A DNA stretch of 64,000 nucleotides from an uncultured Gemmata sp. (GCA_937924775.1 CALDUT010000016.1:113235-177234); one strand, 5' to 3'; counted from the first letter of the stretch, positions 44,583 through 54,091 are shown. Numbers and translations: made by a program. Notes: a model not told the origin generated them from the letters alone.

Positions 44583-45317
44583 TTAGGGGTTGACAATCCC
44601 CAGTTGCTGGAGCCGTTTTTTCAGTTGGTCGTTGCGTCGGAAAACCGTTTCACGGGTTTCAAAGATGCTGACTTCAAACGTTTCCAAGAAGAACAACTCC
44701 GTTTGTATGCTATCACGAATAACAGTCATCTTGAATGCCCGTTGTTCGGTGTCGAGAACTTGCTGACTGATCGTGTCGAAGGCTTCGCGTTGGGCTTTGA
44801 TTTCGTTGCTCAGCCGTTCGATTTCGGCCACATCAGTGGCAATGGAGGCTTCCTGCACATCCAGACCGGCCAGGGGGTTGTTATTGGTGTCGCGAACTGG
44901 GCGGCCACGTTTGGTGAGGTCGTGCAGTCCGGTCGTGCTGTCGATGACCGGTTCATAGAAGCCGATGCCGGGGCTTTTGGGATTTTTGGGATTGACCCGG
45001 TCGCTGGGGTGCCCTTTGTGGGCCCACAGCAGCCGCTCGGCGTAGCCAGCCCGGCGTTGGTCGCGGTACTTTTCACGCTCTTCGAGCACCGCCAGTTCCC
45101 GGCCCCACGCCGCGCTCACGGCGGCAGCACTGCGATGGAGGGTGTCGATTTCGGTCTTCATTTGCTCGAAGGTGAGCGGGGAATGCCCCTTGTCCACACT
45201 GGGGCTTTCCTTCTCGAACCAACCCGGCCGCAGCGTGTAGACGTTCGCCGACCACGCGAGCACGCCCAATCCCGCGACCAACGCGAGAACGACTAGCAGT
45301 TTTCCAATCGCTGTCAT
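44583..45317 (-). CDS. Membrane-anchored coiled-coil protein (244 aa)
   Basis: One N-terminal membrane helix (GKLLVVLALVAGLGVLAWSA) followed by two helical stretches: one around EREKYRDQRRAGYAERLLWA, then, after a Pro/Asn-rich section, a long coiled coil near IERLSNEIKAQREAFDTISQ and IFETRETVFRRNDQLKKRLQ. Most of the chain would lie outside the cytoplasm. Two adjacent Met codons are possible at the start. I do not recognise the family; homologous sets with the neighbouring genes appear to be planctomycete-specific (recollection, not a search). Confidence 0.72.
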   Translation of the reverse strand: MTAIGKLLVVLALVAGLGVLAWSANVYTLRPGWFEKESPSVDKGHSPLTFEQMKTEIDTLHRSAAAVSAAWGRELAVLEEREKYRDQRRAGYAERLLWAHKGHPSDRVNPKNPKSPGIGFYEPVIDSTTGLHDLTKRGRPVRDTNNNPLAGLDVQEASIATDVAEIERLSNEIKAQREAFDTISQQVLDTEQRAFKMTVIRDSIQTELFFLETFEVSIFETRETVFRRNDQLKKRLQQLGIVNP

Positions 45318-45363
45318 CACGGCACCTGTGGGGCTTCACACCGCGGGGGTATCCCTCCGGGGG

Positions 45364-46866
45364 TTATTTCGTCGGCGGTAGGCCGTAGCGTTCGCGTTCC
45401 ACGGCCCGCAGCAGGTCTTCCAAACGGTACACTTCTTCCAACGTGAGGGCCACTTCGCGTTGGACCTCGAACAGTTGCTGCTCGATGGCCGTTTGCCGTA
45501 CCAACATTTCGTCCACTTCGGCTTTGACTTTGCTCAACTGATCCGTTAACTCCTTGAGCTGGGTTTGCCGGCGGTTGACGGCGTCGTCCGCGGCGATCTT
45601 TTGCTCAATGAGTTTGTTTTTCTGCGCGGCCACACCTTGCGCCCGGGCCGCATTCTGAATCGCTTTCTGCTGCAACTCGATGATCGTGCGATGAAAGACG
45701 CCATTCTCAATGGGAATGACGCGATCGACATGCTGTGTCATCAAACTGAGCCGCAAGACCTGGGCCGAAACCGCTTTGACATAGCGACGCAGGCCGACAA
45801 TCACCATCACTCGTTTTTGCCAGGCCCCATCACGATCGAGGTGGATCAGCAGATGAGCTAAGCGCATGCGGCGTTCGATTTGGTCCTGGCTGAGGCCTTC
45901 ACGCTCGTCGAACACTTTATTTTGCAATGCGTCGTAACGTCGAATCGTTTCGGCGAATTCTACCTGCTTTTTGACGATTTCCACCTGTTTGGCCTGAATG
46001 GCCGGTTGTTTGGCCCGAAGTTCGTCGATTTTGCCAAGAATTTGAGCGCGTTTAGCGTCCTGTTGCTCGTCCGAGGCCTGGTTGGCTTGCAAGGTGGCCA
46101 GTTCGGCACGGAGCTTTTCCAGCTCGTTTTGAATCGGGGTCAGTTGGTCGGTCAGCCGGTCGAGATCGTCGCGAAGGGCCTGCAATTCGTTGGCGACTTG
46201 CTGGAGGTTGGGCAACCCCTCAGCAGTGGGCGGGGACAGCGGTTGTGGCGGGTTCAGAACCGCGTTGAAGCGGCTGTCCAAGATCTGTTCCAGTGTGGCG
46301 ACGTCGGCCTGGATTTGCTCCGCGGATTTGTTTTGCCCGGTAGCGGTGGTGGTCGAGGTCAGCCGGAGAAACAATTCGCGGGTGGGGTAATTTTCGGCTT
46401 GATACAATAACCAGCCGCGCAGCAACGCCAACTTGGCCGCAGGAGTGAGCGTGTCTTTGGCCAATTCATCTTTGATCAATTTTTGTACACGCTTGACTTC
46501 TGCGAGTTGATTGGTAACCGGGGCGTTGGTGGCCAGGGGAATCGACGGGCCTTCGGCCGGTTCGCCGGTGGAGGCACTGCCGGCGACCGTATTGGCTGCG
46601 AAATAGGCTTCGAGGAGCTTTTTGCTGACAGTTCTGGTCGCTTCGCCCCCGGCCATAATGACGACAAAGGGGGTTTCATCGTCGGCGGCGAAGCCGTCAG
46701 GGGCTCCGGGCGGGGGTTCGAACGGCAACCCTTGCAAAAGTAGAATATGCCGGAGAGCCGCCGCGTGAATCGTCTGGCGACCCTTCCAGTTTTGGGTGGC
46801 GAAATAGACAAAGGCGGCCCCCGCAAGGAGGTTCGCGACAATCAGCAGGATGCCGAACAGTCTCAT
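45364..46866 (-). CDS. Membrane-anchored coiled-coil protein (500 aa)
   Basis: One N-terminal membrane helix (LFGILLIVANLLAGAAFVYF), a globular part to about residue 200, then extended coiled coil through the rest (LQALRDDLDRLTDQLTPIQN, LEKLRAELATLQANQASDEQ, KAEVDEMLVRQTAIEQQLFE), ending in a short basic-Pro tail. It is the first and largest gene of the minus-strand set of four. Function unknown; the repeated one-helix-plus-coiled-coil design across three genes points to a shared structural complex on the membrane (inference). Confidence 0.75.
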   Translation of the reverse strand: MRLFGILLIVANLLAGAAFVYFATQNWKGRQTIHAAALRHILLLQGLPFEPPPGAPDGFAADDETPFVVIMAGGEATRTVSKKLLEAYFAANTVAGSASTGEPAEGPSIPLATNAPVTNQLAEVKRVQKLIKDELAKDTLTPAAKLALLRGWLLYQAENYPTRELFLRLTSTTTATGQNKSAEQIQADVATLEQILDSRFNAVLNPPQPLSPPTAEGLPNLQQVANELQALRDDLDRLTDQLTPIQNELEKLRAELATLQANQASDEQQDAKRAQILGKIDELRAKQPAIQAKQVEIVKKQVEFAETIRRYDALQNKVFDEREGLSQDQIERRMRLAHLLIHLDRDGAWQKRVMVIVGLRRYVKAVSAQVLRLSLMTQHVDRVIPIENGVFHRTIIELQQKAIQNAARAQGVAAQKNKLIEQKIAADDAVNRRQTQLKELTDQLSKVKAEVDEMLVRQTAIEQQLFEVQREVALTLEEVYRLEDLLRAVERERYGLPPTK

Positions 46867-47203
46867 AGCGGTTCGTGTCCCTGCAAGCCGGTGAGCCGAA
46901 GGAGGAAGACGGCGTACCCGCGACTTCCGCGGGCTTTCCTAAGGCGATTGTGACGGACAGTTGCGCCCTTGACAAGCGCGGAACCGGCACAAACCATGGG
47001 AGATCGGAAAGCCGGAAAGCTTCTATCGGTCTTATCGGTTATGTCAGGCGATTGCGGCTATCTTTCAGAATTCCGGCGGTGTGATAATTTCGTTCCAAAC
47101 GGAACTACCCGCGCACAAGGAACGCATTTGGGCTATAAGAATAATGACCCCACCGGCGCGAAGGCCGGAGCTTCCCGACTTGCGCCGGCGGCCGGAGCAA
47201 CCT

Positions 47204-48643
47204 ATGGCCAGCGATACGACCGTCCCTTCCCAACTCGGCAACTACGACATTTTGTCCAAGATCGCCGAAGGCGGCATGGGCACTGTTTACCGCGCCCGCA
47301 ACCGCACGACGGGGGAAATTGTTGCCGTGAAAGTCATCGCCCCGGTGACCGCCAAAAACCCAGTTCTCCTCCAGCGGTTCGAACGCGAGTTCATGGCCGC
47401 GAAAGTGCTGGACCATCCCAACGTCGTCAAAGCTCTCGACTACTGCGGAACGCCGCCCCATCCGTTTTTGGTCATGGAATATGTCGATGGTGAATCTATC
47501 GGCCAACACATCGAAAAGTACGGCCCCTATCCTGAAGCCGAAGCCATTCGCCTGATTACCCAGGTTTGCGATGGCCTGCAGCGGGCTCACAAACAGGGCC
47601 TGGTTCACCGCGACGTCAAGCCCGACAACATTCTCGTTACCCGCGATGGGGTGGCCAAACTCACCGACATGGGCCTGGTGAAGGAAGTCGATGGCGACCT
47701 CAACCTGACGCGGACCGGCCGCGGGTTGGGTACACCCCATTACATGGCCCCCGAACAGTTTCGCAATGCGAAGTCCGTGGATGTCCGCGGGGATATTTAT
47801 TCACTGGGGGCCACCCTGTATGCCATGGTCACCGGGGTTGTGCCCTTCGACAATTCCAGCCCGCTCGATTGCTGGATGAAGAAGATTCGCAACGAATTCG
47901 CGGCCCCCAAACAACTCAATCCGAAGATTTCCGACCGCGTCGATTGGGCGATTCGCCGGGCTATGAGTGCTGAACCCAGCCAGCGGCCCAGCAGTTGCCG
48001 GGAGTTCGTCGAAGACCTCACCGGTCAGAGCCGCCATGCCCCCCCGGCGGCCGCCAGCTTCGCGGCCCCAGCCGCCGCGGATGTCTGGTATTTGGTCTAT
48101 CGCGATGAAAACAATGTGCCTCATACCGTCAAAGGCAGCACCGAGGGCATTCGCCGGGCCTTACGCGACCGATTGTTAGGTGATCCGTCGGGAATTGTCG
48201 TCAGCCGTACAAAAAATGGACAGTTTGTGCCGCTGCACAGTACCCCGGAATTCCGCGATCTGGTGGTGACACCGGCGACGATTCCGGTACCAGGCTCGGA
48301 TCCGAACGCCACGGCGGATTATGTCCCCCCGCCCGCTTCTGGTGTTGGGCTACGCAAACCGGTCGCCCCCCCATCGGGCCGCTATCCGCCGGTGCCCAGC
48401 CCGAATCCGGCCAGCGGCGGCCGCCCGGCCACAAAAACTCGCCCCGCGCCGGCCCCCGCCGCACCCCACGAGGCGACCATTGCCTACCACTACGGCTCGG
48501 CTCCTGTCTCCCAACGAACCCCCGCGCCCGGGGCTTCGCCATCAGCGACCGGGAGTCGCGAACCATTCAACTGGACCCCAATTCTCGTCGCCCTCATCGC
48601 GGTCTTGATCGGCATCATCGCCGCACTGCTGATCTTTAAGTAA
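47204..48643 (+). CDS. Serine/threonine protein kinase with C-terminal membrane anchor
   Basis: A 479-residue Hanks-type kinase. AEGGMGTVY (21-29) is the P-loop, K43 the ATP-binding Lys, HRDVKPDN the catalytic loop and TDMG takes the place of DFG; GTPHYMAPEQ and RGDIYSLGATLY complete the domain to about residue 285. A small domain with VWYLVYRDENNVPHTVKG, resembling GYF-like modules, follows, then a Pro/Ala-rich linker and a C-terminal helix (ILVALIAVLIGIIAALLIFK) acting as tail anchor. Start 47204 has GGAG seven bases upstream and begins just before the kinase domain. Substrates unknown. Confidence 0.92.
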   Translation: MASDTTVPSQLGNYDILSKIAEGGMGTVYRARNRTTGEIVAVKVIAPVTAKNPVLLQRFEREFMAAKVLDHPNVVKALDYCGTPPHPFLVMEYVDGESIGQHIEKYGPYPEAEAIRLITQVCDGLQRAHKQGLVHRDVKPDNILVTRDGVAKLTDMGLVKEVDGDLNLTRTGRGLGTPHYMAPEQFRNAKSVDVRGDIYSLGATLYAMVTGVVPFDNSSPLDCWMKKIRNEFAAPKQLNPKISDRVDWAIRRAMSAEPSQRPSSCREFVEDLTGQSRHAPPAAASFAAPAAADVWYLVYRDENNVPHTVKGSTEGIRRALRDRLLGDPSGIVVSRTKNGQFVPLHSTPEFRDLVVTPATIPVPGSDPNATADYVPPPASGVGLRKPVAPPSGRYPPVPSPNPASGGRPATKTRPAPAPAAPHEATIAYHYGSAPVSQRTPAPGASPSATGSREPFNWTPILVALIAVLIGIIAALLIFK

Positions 48644-48678
48644 CCCCGGCCATCTCCCGTTCAGCGGGATTCGGACAA

Positions 48679-49215
48679 TCAGGCCAAGTCCCCGGCCGCC
48701 TTCTGGCGAGGGGAAACCCCTTCCTCGGCGCCCAGCTTACGGTGCATGATCAGCACATCCACCAGCCCCCCCTGACGATGCCGGAACGCCCCGGGTACGC
48801 GGCCCACGACCGCAAACCCACACTTCTGCCACGCCCGAATGGCCGCGGTGTTGGTACTGACCACAAAATTGAACTGCATGGCAGTAAACCCCTGCCGCCA
48901 CGCTTCCCACAGCGAATGCCGACACATGGCCTGGGCCAGCTTCTGCCCGCGGAACGCTGGGGCCACCATGTAGCCGGCATTGGCCACATGGCTGCCCCGC
49001 CCCGGCTGCTGGGCACGCAAGTAATACGTTCCGGCGAAACACCCCCCCACTTCCGCGACATAGCCGCGTGTCGGAGGGTCGAACCACAGCGCCCGGGCGG
49101 TTTCTTCTGGGGTGGTTTCGTCGTAAGCGAAAGCCGCGCCGCTGGCGGCGACGAGCTGAAATAATTCCCATATCCTCGGCCAATCCGCGATAGTGGCTTG
49201 TCGAATGTGCGTCAT
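48679..49215 (-). CDS. GNAT-family N-acetyltransferase
   Basis: A 178-residue protein. The acetyl-CoA-binding core motif region is GYMVAPAFRGQKLAQAMCRH (R/Q-x-x-G/A-like), with FNFVVSTNTAAIRAWQKCGF and FAVVGRVPGAF following as expected for GNAT. The N-terminal ATIADWPRIWELF resembles PhnO/MshD-like subfamilies, but the acceptor is not predictable. It is divergent from rimO. Confidence 0.88.
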   Translation of the reverse strand: MTHIRQATIADWPRIWELFQLVAASGAAFAYDETTPEETARALWFDPPTRGYVAEVGGCFAGTYYLRAQQPGRGSHVANAGYMVAPAFRGQKLAQAMCRHSLWEAWRQGFTAMQFNFVVSTNTAAIRAWQKCGFAVVGRVPGAFRHRQGGLVDVLIMHRKLGAEEGVSPRQKAAGDLA

Positions 49216-49243
49216 ACGCTGTCTTCCACCCCAGTGGGCTTGC

Positions 49244-49272
49244 TTGTAGAGGGCTTGAGGAAGCTCTATAAC
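49244..49272 (+). promoter_or_regulatory. Sigma70-type promoter of rimO
   Basis: TTGTAG (49244-49249) and TATAAC (49267-49272) are separated by 17 bp, 58 bp before the rimO start, in the divergent gap with the GNAT gene. Confidence 0.55.
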
Positions 49273-49330
49273 AACAATCTATTGCTGTTGGCGGCCCATA
49301 GGCCGACCTCCTCCGACGGAACCTCACCGC

Positions 49331-50749
49331 ATGCCTGTTCGAAGTTTGCCCCTGGCCGCGTCGGTTCACGGCGAACCGGGAACTGCCACCGTTTCCCCAG
49401 CAACGAAGGGAAACTACGCCTTTATCAGCTTGGGATGCCCGAAAAATACCGTGGATAGTGAGCGGATGCTGGGGAAACTGGCTCAAGACGGCTACACCTT
49501 GCAACCGGAGGCCGCCGGGGCCGATGTAGTGATTGTGAACACCTGCGGCTTTATCGAACCGGCTCGGCAAGAGTCGTTGGCGGTCATTCGCGAAATGCTG
49601 GAATTGAAGAAGGCCGGCCAGGTGGGGGCGGTGGTGGTGGCCGGGTGTATGGCCGAACGGCAACGGGAAGTATTGCTGCAGGAAGTGCCGCAGGTCGATC
49701 AGATCGTCGGGGTTTTTGGGCGGGAGGAGATTGTCGCGGTCGTCGATCGGGCCCGACGGCAACAGAACGAACAGCGGAGTTTATTTCGCCCCGCCCCGGT
49801 GCGGGCCTTGGACGACACCGCCCGCCTGCGCATCACACCCCGGCACTTCGCCTATCTGAAGATCAGCGAAGGGTGCGACCGGCTGTGTACTTACTGCGCC
49901 ATCCCCAAAATGCGCGGAAAGCATATGACCAAACCCCTGGACGAGGTGATTCGCGAAGCGCAGGAGTTGGCGGCCGATGGCGTCCGCGAGTTGATCCTCG
50001 TGGCTCAAGACACAACGTATTACGGTATCGACCTTTACGGCCGTCCACGCCTGGCGGAACTCCTTTGCGAACTCGATCAGGTCGAAGGCATCGAATGGAT
50101 CCGCGTACTCTACGCTTACCCTGAGTACATTTCCGACGAATTGCTGGAGACCTTGGCCGGGGCCCGGAAAATCATTCCCTATCTGGATTTACCTCTCCAA
50201 CACATCAACGATCGCATCCTGAAGCGGATGATTCGCCGCGTTGATCGGGCCGCGACCGAAGCCCTCCTGCAACGGTTGCGGGCGCAATGGCCGGATTTGG
50301 CGATCCGCACCACCTTCATCGTCGGCTTTCCTGGAGAAACCGACGCCGAATTCGAAGAACTGAAACAGTTTGTGGCGGATTTCCGGTTCGAACGGGTCGG
50401 TGTCTTCCCATATTCGCGCGAACCGGGAACCCCGGCGGAGAAGCTCGACGGTCATTTGCCCGAGGACGTCAAGCAGGCCCGCGTGCAAGCGTTGATGCAA
50501 GTGCAGCAAGAGGTGGCGTTTGCATGGGCAGCGGCTCAGGTGGGCCAGGAACACCCCGTACTCATCGACGGGCCCGACCCCGAGTTCCCGCAGCATTTCC
50601 GGGGCCGCACCTACGCCGATGCCCCGGAAATCGACTGTGAAGTGCGCATCAAAGGCAAAAATCTTCACCCCGGCGACTTTGTACGGGCCAAAATCACCGC
50701 GGCCGACGGCTATGATCTGGTCGCCAAGGCCATCGGCGCGCCCTGGTAA
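49331..50749 (+). CDS. rimO: Ribosomal protein uS12 methylthiotransferase RimO
   Basis: A 472-residue radical SAM enzyme that adds a methylthio group to Asp in uS12. The UPF0004 cluster Cys are C36 (SLGCPKN), C72 and C106; the radical SAM cluster is C182, C186, C189 in GCDRLCTYCAIPKMRGKH; YAYPEYISDELL and DLPLQHINDRILKRM are further signatures. The C-terminal TRAM domain (HPVLIDGPDPEFPQHFRGRT) is complete. A 27-residue N-terminal extension precedes the usual start, with no internal Met. It converges with the Omp85 gene, 8 bp apart. Confidence 0.95.
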   Translation: MPVRSLPLAASVHGEPGTATVSPATKGNYAFISLGCPKNTVDSERMLGKLAQDGYTLQPEAAGADVVIVNTCGFIEPARQESLAVIREMLELKKAGQVGAVVVAGCMAERQREVLLQEVPQVDQIVGVFGREEIVAVVDRARRQQNEQRSLFRPAPVRALDDTARLRITPRHFAYLKISEGCDRLCTYCAIPKMRGKHMTKPLDEVIREAQELAADGVRELILVAQDTTYYGIDLYGRPRLAELLCELDQVEGIEWIRVLYAYPEYISDELLETLAGARKIIPYLDLPLQHINDRILKRMIRRVDRAATEALLQRLRAQWPDLAIRTTFIVGFPGETDAEFEELKQFVADFRFERVGVFPYSREPGTPAEKLDGHLPEDVKQARVQALMQVQQEVAFAWAAAQVGQEHPVLIDGPDPEFPQHFRGRTYADAPEIDCEVRIKGKNLHPGDFVRAKITAADGYDLVAKAIGAPW

Positions 50750-50757
50750 CGCCTGGG

Positions 50758-53115
50758 TCACCGCGGCCCCGGACCCCCGAAGACCCCCACTGAGAAGTTG
50801 AACACCTGGCGGATGTCCCCCGGCCCCTTGTTGAGTGGGAAGGCGAAGTCGATCGCCAGCGGCAGCGGACCCAACGCCGGAACCGCGATCCGCAAACCAG
50901 TACCCACCGACACCCGATAATCCTTGATCGTGAAGTTCTTCTCCACGGTACCGTGATCGACAAACGCCACCACGAACAACCGGTCGCTGGGTAACACCGG
51001 CACCTGGTACTCAATCGTATTGAGGAAGGCGAATGTCCCGCCGATCGCCAGGTTGTTCTCAAAGGGCCCCACGCCGCGGAAGGTGAAGCCCCGGAAACTG
51101 CGGATACCGCCGCCGTAGAACCGCTCGAACACCGGGGCATTCCCCCCTGCGACCGCCACCTGGGTGCGAAGGCCCAACACATGCCGGCCGCTGCCGTCTT
51201 CCCGGGCCAAATACCGCGACGAGAGGAACTGCGAGAACTCCGCCGTACCCACCGGGAAGGTGTAATCTCCCAAAACTTGTTCATAACCGACATCGAACAC
51301 ATTGCCACGTGTCGGATAAATGTAAGAATCGCGGGTGTCGCGGTTGAAGCCCGCCCGTAACCCGAGGACGAAGTGACCGCCGATGTCGTCGCGGATCGCC
51401 GGCGGGGCAAACCCCGGTACGTCCTTGACCATGACTCCTTCAATCCGGGTGCTGAACGACGCAGTCCAGTAGGGGTCCAGCCGCCGGTCGAGCGTGATAC
51501 GCCCGCCGTAGCGGTCTTCGTTGTATTCGGCGAACGCTCGGTTGAAGAAGTACGCCGAAGTGGTCAGACCGAAGGGGGTATCGAACAAATACGGCTCGCG
51601 GAAGGTGATGGCATAGCGTTGGAATTGCGTCCCCGGGGCCGCTTCGATCCGCAACTCCTGGCCTGCGCCGCGGAAGGCCCGCCCGGAGCGGAAATCGTCC
51701 CAACTCCGCGGAAAGCGGAACAGGTTGAAGTTGCGTTCATTGAGGGCGATATTGGCTGTTAACCCCGCGTCGGAGTTGACACTGCCACCCACAATGAATT
51801 GCCCGGTCCGCGTTTCCCGAACCCGCACGCGAATATCCTTGAACATGTTGTCGAGTTCGTTGGGAATCACTTCCACCGTCGGCGGGTCTTCCGGATCGAA
51901 GATGCCCAGGCGGTTCAGCCGCATACGCGCCTCTTCGAGCTTGGGGTATTGCAGGATTTGCCCGGGCAACAAGTCGAGTTGATTGAGAATCACCCGGTCT
52001 TGTGTCACCGAGTTGCCCTCAATGATAATGCGGCCGACCCGATCCGGCGTGCCCCGATCGCCAATAACGTTGTAATGCACTTGCACCAAGCCGGGTTGCA
52101 CTTCGTACCATTGCTCCTCCACACCCACGGCATAGCCGCGATGGCCATACCAGTCGCGGATACGCAGTTGGTCGGCCTGGGCGACGCGGCGATCGTAAGG
52201 CTGACCCGGCTGAAGCTCCGCCAGTTTCTCCAACTTCTCCGCAGGTACGGACTTATTGCCTTCAATCTGCCGACCTGCGACATGATAGCGCGTTCCTTCA
52301 TGAATATGATAAACAATCGTCACACTACTCATGTCGGCAGAACGCCGTAGCTCCGGGGTGATCTGCACATTCAGATACCCGAGGGCATGGTAGTAGTCGG
52401 TCAGGGCTTTGCGGTCGAGATCGAGGGTGTTAGGGTTGAATTTGCCCCCGAAGCCGAGTTTGCTGGTGTTCGTCGTCAACTGCTGCCGCAGCCGGCCCAC
52501 CATCGCATTCTGCACACCCACAAATTCTACCTTCGCTACCTTGACCACCGGCCCTTCAATGATGCGGTAGACGACTCGCGTATCCGTCGGTTTCGTTCCT
52601 TCAACCAATTCCACACTGGCGTAGTAACGGCCTTCTTCCTGGTAGCGTTTGAGAATCGCCTGCCGGCCTAACTCGTTGGCCAGCGGGCTCATCGCGTCGC
52701 CTTTGCGCAGGCCGGTGAGCGATTGTAACTCGGAGAGGCTCAAGTGTTCGGCCCCGTCGTAAATGATCTCCTGCACGACACTGGTCAATTCTGTGACCAG
52801 CACTGTCACGGTGACGCGGCCCTCGGCTTCCGTGGTCAGAATGCGAATGCCATCGGGGGTGAACCAGCGGGTGTTGTACAGCCGCCGCACGTCTTCTTGA
52901 ATCGTATTTTCGTCATAGGGCCGCCCTGGCCGGGAATGCATGATGTCGAGAATTTGCTTGGAGGTGCGGATCTTGTTGCCAACCGGTATGATTTCGGCAA
53001 TCGGTTTGCCTTGCGGATTATCCCCGGCGACCAACTCCTTGCGGCTCGTCACGAATACGGCCAGTGCCAGAAGCGCAATCACCAGCCCGATACTCTGACG
53101 ACAGCACAAACTCAT
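50758..53115 (-). CDS. bamA: Outer-membrane assembly factor of the BamA/Omp85 family
   Basis: A 785-residue exported protein. Signal peptide at 1-31 (SIGLVIALLALAVFVTSRKE core). Several POTRA-type modules occupy roughly 40-440 (VSVDGVR-like strands such as VVQEIIYDGAEHLSLSELQS, VEFVGVQNAMVGRLRQQLTT, GRIIIEGNSVTQDRVILNQL), followed by a C-terminal 16-stranded barrel with the family motif IRSFRGFTFRGVGP on loop L6 and a terminal beta-signal-like FNFSVGVFGGP. It inserts outer-membrane proteins. Start 53115 puts the signal peptide at the N-terminus; the frame extends 56 codons upstream. BamB-E partners are not visible. Confidence 0.9.
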   Translation of the reverse strand: MSLCCRQSIGLVIALLALAVFVTSRKELVAGDNPQGKPIAEIIPVGNKIRTSKQILDIMHSRPGRPYDENTIQEDVRRLYNTRWFTPDGIRILTTEAEGRVTVTVLVTELTSVVQEIIYDGAEHLSLSELQSLTGLRKGDAMSPLANELGRQAILKRYQEEGRYYASVELVEGTKPTDTRVVYRIIEGPVVKVAKVEFVGVQNAMVGRLRQQLTTNTSKLGFGGKFNPNTLDLDRKALTDYYHALGYLNVQITPELRRSADMSSVTIVYHIHEGTRYHVAGRQIEGNKSVPAEKLEKLAELQPGQPYDRRVAQADQLRIRDWYGHRGYAVGVEEQWYEVQPGLVQVHYNVIGDRGTPDRVGRIIIEGNSVTQDRVILNQLDLLPGQILQYPKLEEARMRLNRLGIFDPEDPPTVEVIPNELDNMFKDIRVRVRETRTGQFIVGGSVNSDAGLTANIALNERNFNLFRFPRSWDDFRSGRAFRGAGQELRIEAAPGTQFQRYAITFREPYLFDTPFGLTTSAYFFNRAFAEYNEDRYGGRITLDRRLDPYWTASFSTRIEGVMVKDVPGFAPPAIRDDIGGHFVLGLRAGFNRDTRDSYIYPTRGNVFDVGYEQVLGDYTFPVGTAEFSQFLSSRYLAREDGSGRHVLGLRTQVAVAGGNAPVFERFYGGGIRSFRGFTFRGVGPFENNLAIGGTFAFLNTIEYQVPVLPSDRLFVVAFVDHGTVEKNFTIKDYRVSVGTGLRIAVPALGPLPLAIDFAFPLNKGPGDIRQVFNFSVGVFGGPGPR

Positions 53116-53384
53116 CGGGGGTTCCCCAATTTCCGGAGCCAACCAGCGGCTTTTCCCGTGTGGAGGTAGGCACATAAGCCGGTTGGTATTTTCTGTCAAG
53201 ATCGCGACGCCTTCGGACGACAGTAGCAGAGATGAGGGGGGACATGCCGGATCCAGCTGCAGGCACACTGGGGCGAATAGCAAAACAGGGGCCAGCTGTG
53301 GGCCTCAAAGGAGAATGGCATTCATCGCAGAGCCGTGGACGTCGGTCGGGGGCGATGACCGCGGGAACCCTGCTCCCGCGAAGG

Positions 53385-53603
53385 CTACCGGGACAAGTAA
53401 GCGTAGGCCAAACCACAGGCCACTAGCGCGCAGACCCAGGCAGTGATGCGCCAGAACCACAGGGCGCGGAATTTCGACGCTCGCCCGGCTTCGAACATCA
53501 GCACATTCCAATCGAGATTGTGCGGAGCCGGGTCGAGCTTCGCAAGGGCGATCGCCAAAGGGTCGGGTTCCGGCGGCGGCGGTGGATGAGACGGTGGGGT
53601 CAT
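53385..53603 (-). CDS. Small membrane protein coupled to the ECF sigma gene
   Basis: A 72-residue protein whose ATG overlaps the sigma-factor stop by four bases (ATGA), so translation is coupled. A Pro-rich start (TPPSHPPPPPEPDPLAIALA) leads a DWNVLMFEAGRASKFRALWF segment and one membrane helix (ITAWVCALVACGLAYAYLS). Small proteins with this LMFEAGR-type segment follow ECF sigma genes in planctomycetes (recollection). A role as an unconventional anti-sigma or signalling partner is possible but unproven; it lacks the zinc motif of ZAS-type anti-sigmas. Confidence 0.7.
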   Translation of the reverse strand: MTPPSHPPPPPEPDPLAIALAKLDPAPHNLDWNVLMFEAGRASKFRALWFWRITAWVCALVACGLAYAYLSR

Positions 53604-54091
53604 GGTTGGTGTGCGGTTCGATCCACTCCCAGTTTTTGGCGGAGAACATCCAGCCCCGCGGCATAGCGGCGGTAACAGGTGGCGGCGGAACTGCCGACGG
53701 CTTCGGCAATTTGCTCGAACGTCAGCCCGCCCCAAATGTGAGCCACGATGATCTCGCGGGTTTCGGCGGGCAACTCGGCGATGGCCGCCGCCGCGGCTTG
53801 GGCATCCAATCCCGTGGGATCATACGACGGCATGAACCGTTGCGGGGCACTCTCTGCCGCGGCGATCTCGTAGCGGGTTCGCCGGCGAGCGGCCCGGCTG
53901 GCGTCGATCGCCGCATGGCGAACAACGCGGTACAGCCACGGCAATAAGTTGGTTGGCGGTGTCCGCTGCCGCACGAGCTTCAGAAAGGCCGCTTGCACCA
54001 CGTCTTCGGGGCAAGCGCACCACTGCCGGGCGTAAAGCACCAAGGCCGACGCGTACCGGTCTACCAGTTCCGCGAGCTGCTCGGGTGTCAT
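53600..54091 (-). CDS. ECF-type RNA polymerase sigma factor
   Basis: A 163-residue sigma-70-family factor of the ECF type. Region 2 spans about 8-75 (DRYASALVLYARQWCACPED, VVQAAFLKLVRQ, LLPWLYRVVRHAAIDASRAA), and region 4 lies at about 100-150 with LPAETREIIVAHIWGGLTFE, QIAEAVGSSAATCYRRYAAG. The ATG at 54091 gives the shorter protein; a TTG at 54127 would add 12 residues. It is cotranscribed with the overlapping small membrane protein, which suggests membrane-based control. Confidence 0.88.
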   Translation of the reverse strand: MTPEQLAELVDRYASALVLYARQWCACPEDVVQAAFLKLVRQRTPPTNLLPWLYRVVRHAAIDASRAARRRTRYEIAAAESAPQRFMPSYDPTGLDAQAAAAAIAELPAETREIIVAHIWGGLTFEQIAEAVGSSAATCYRRYAAGLDVLRQKLGVDRTAHQP

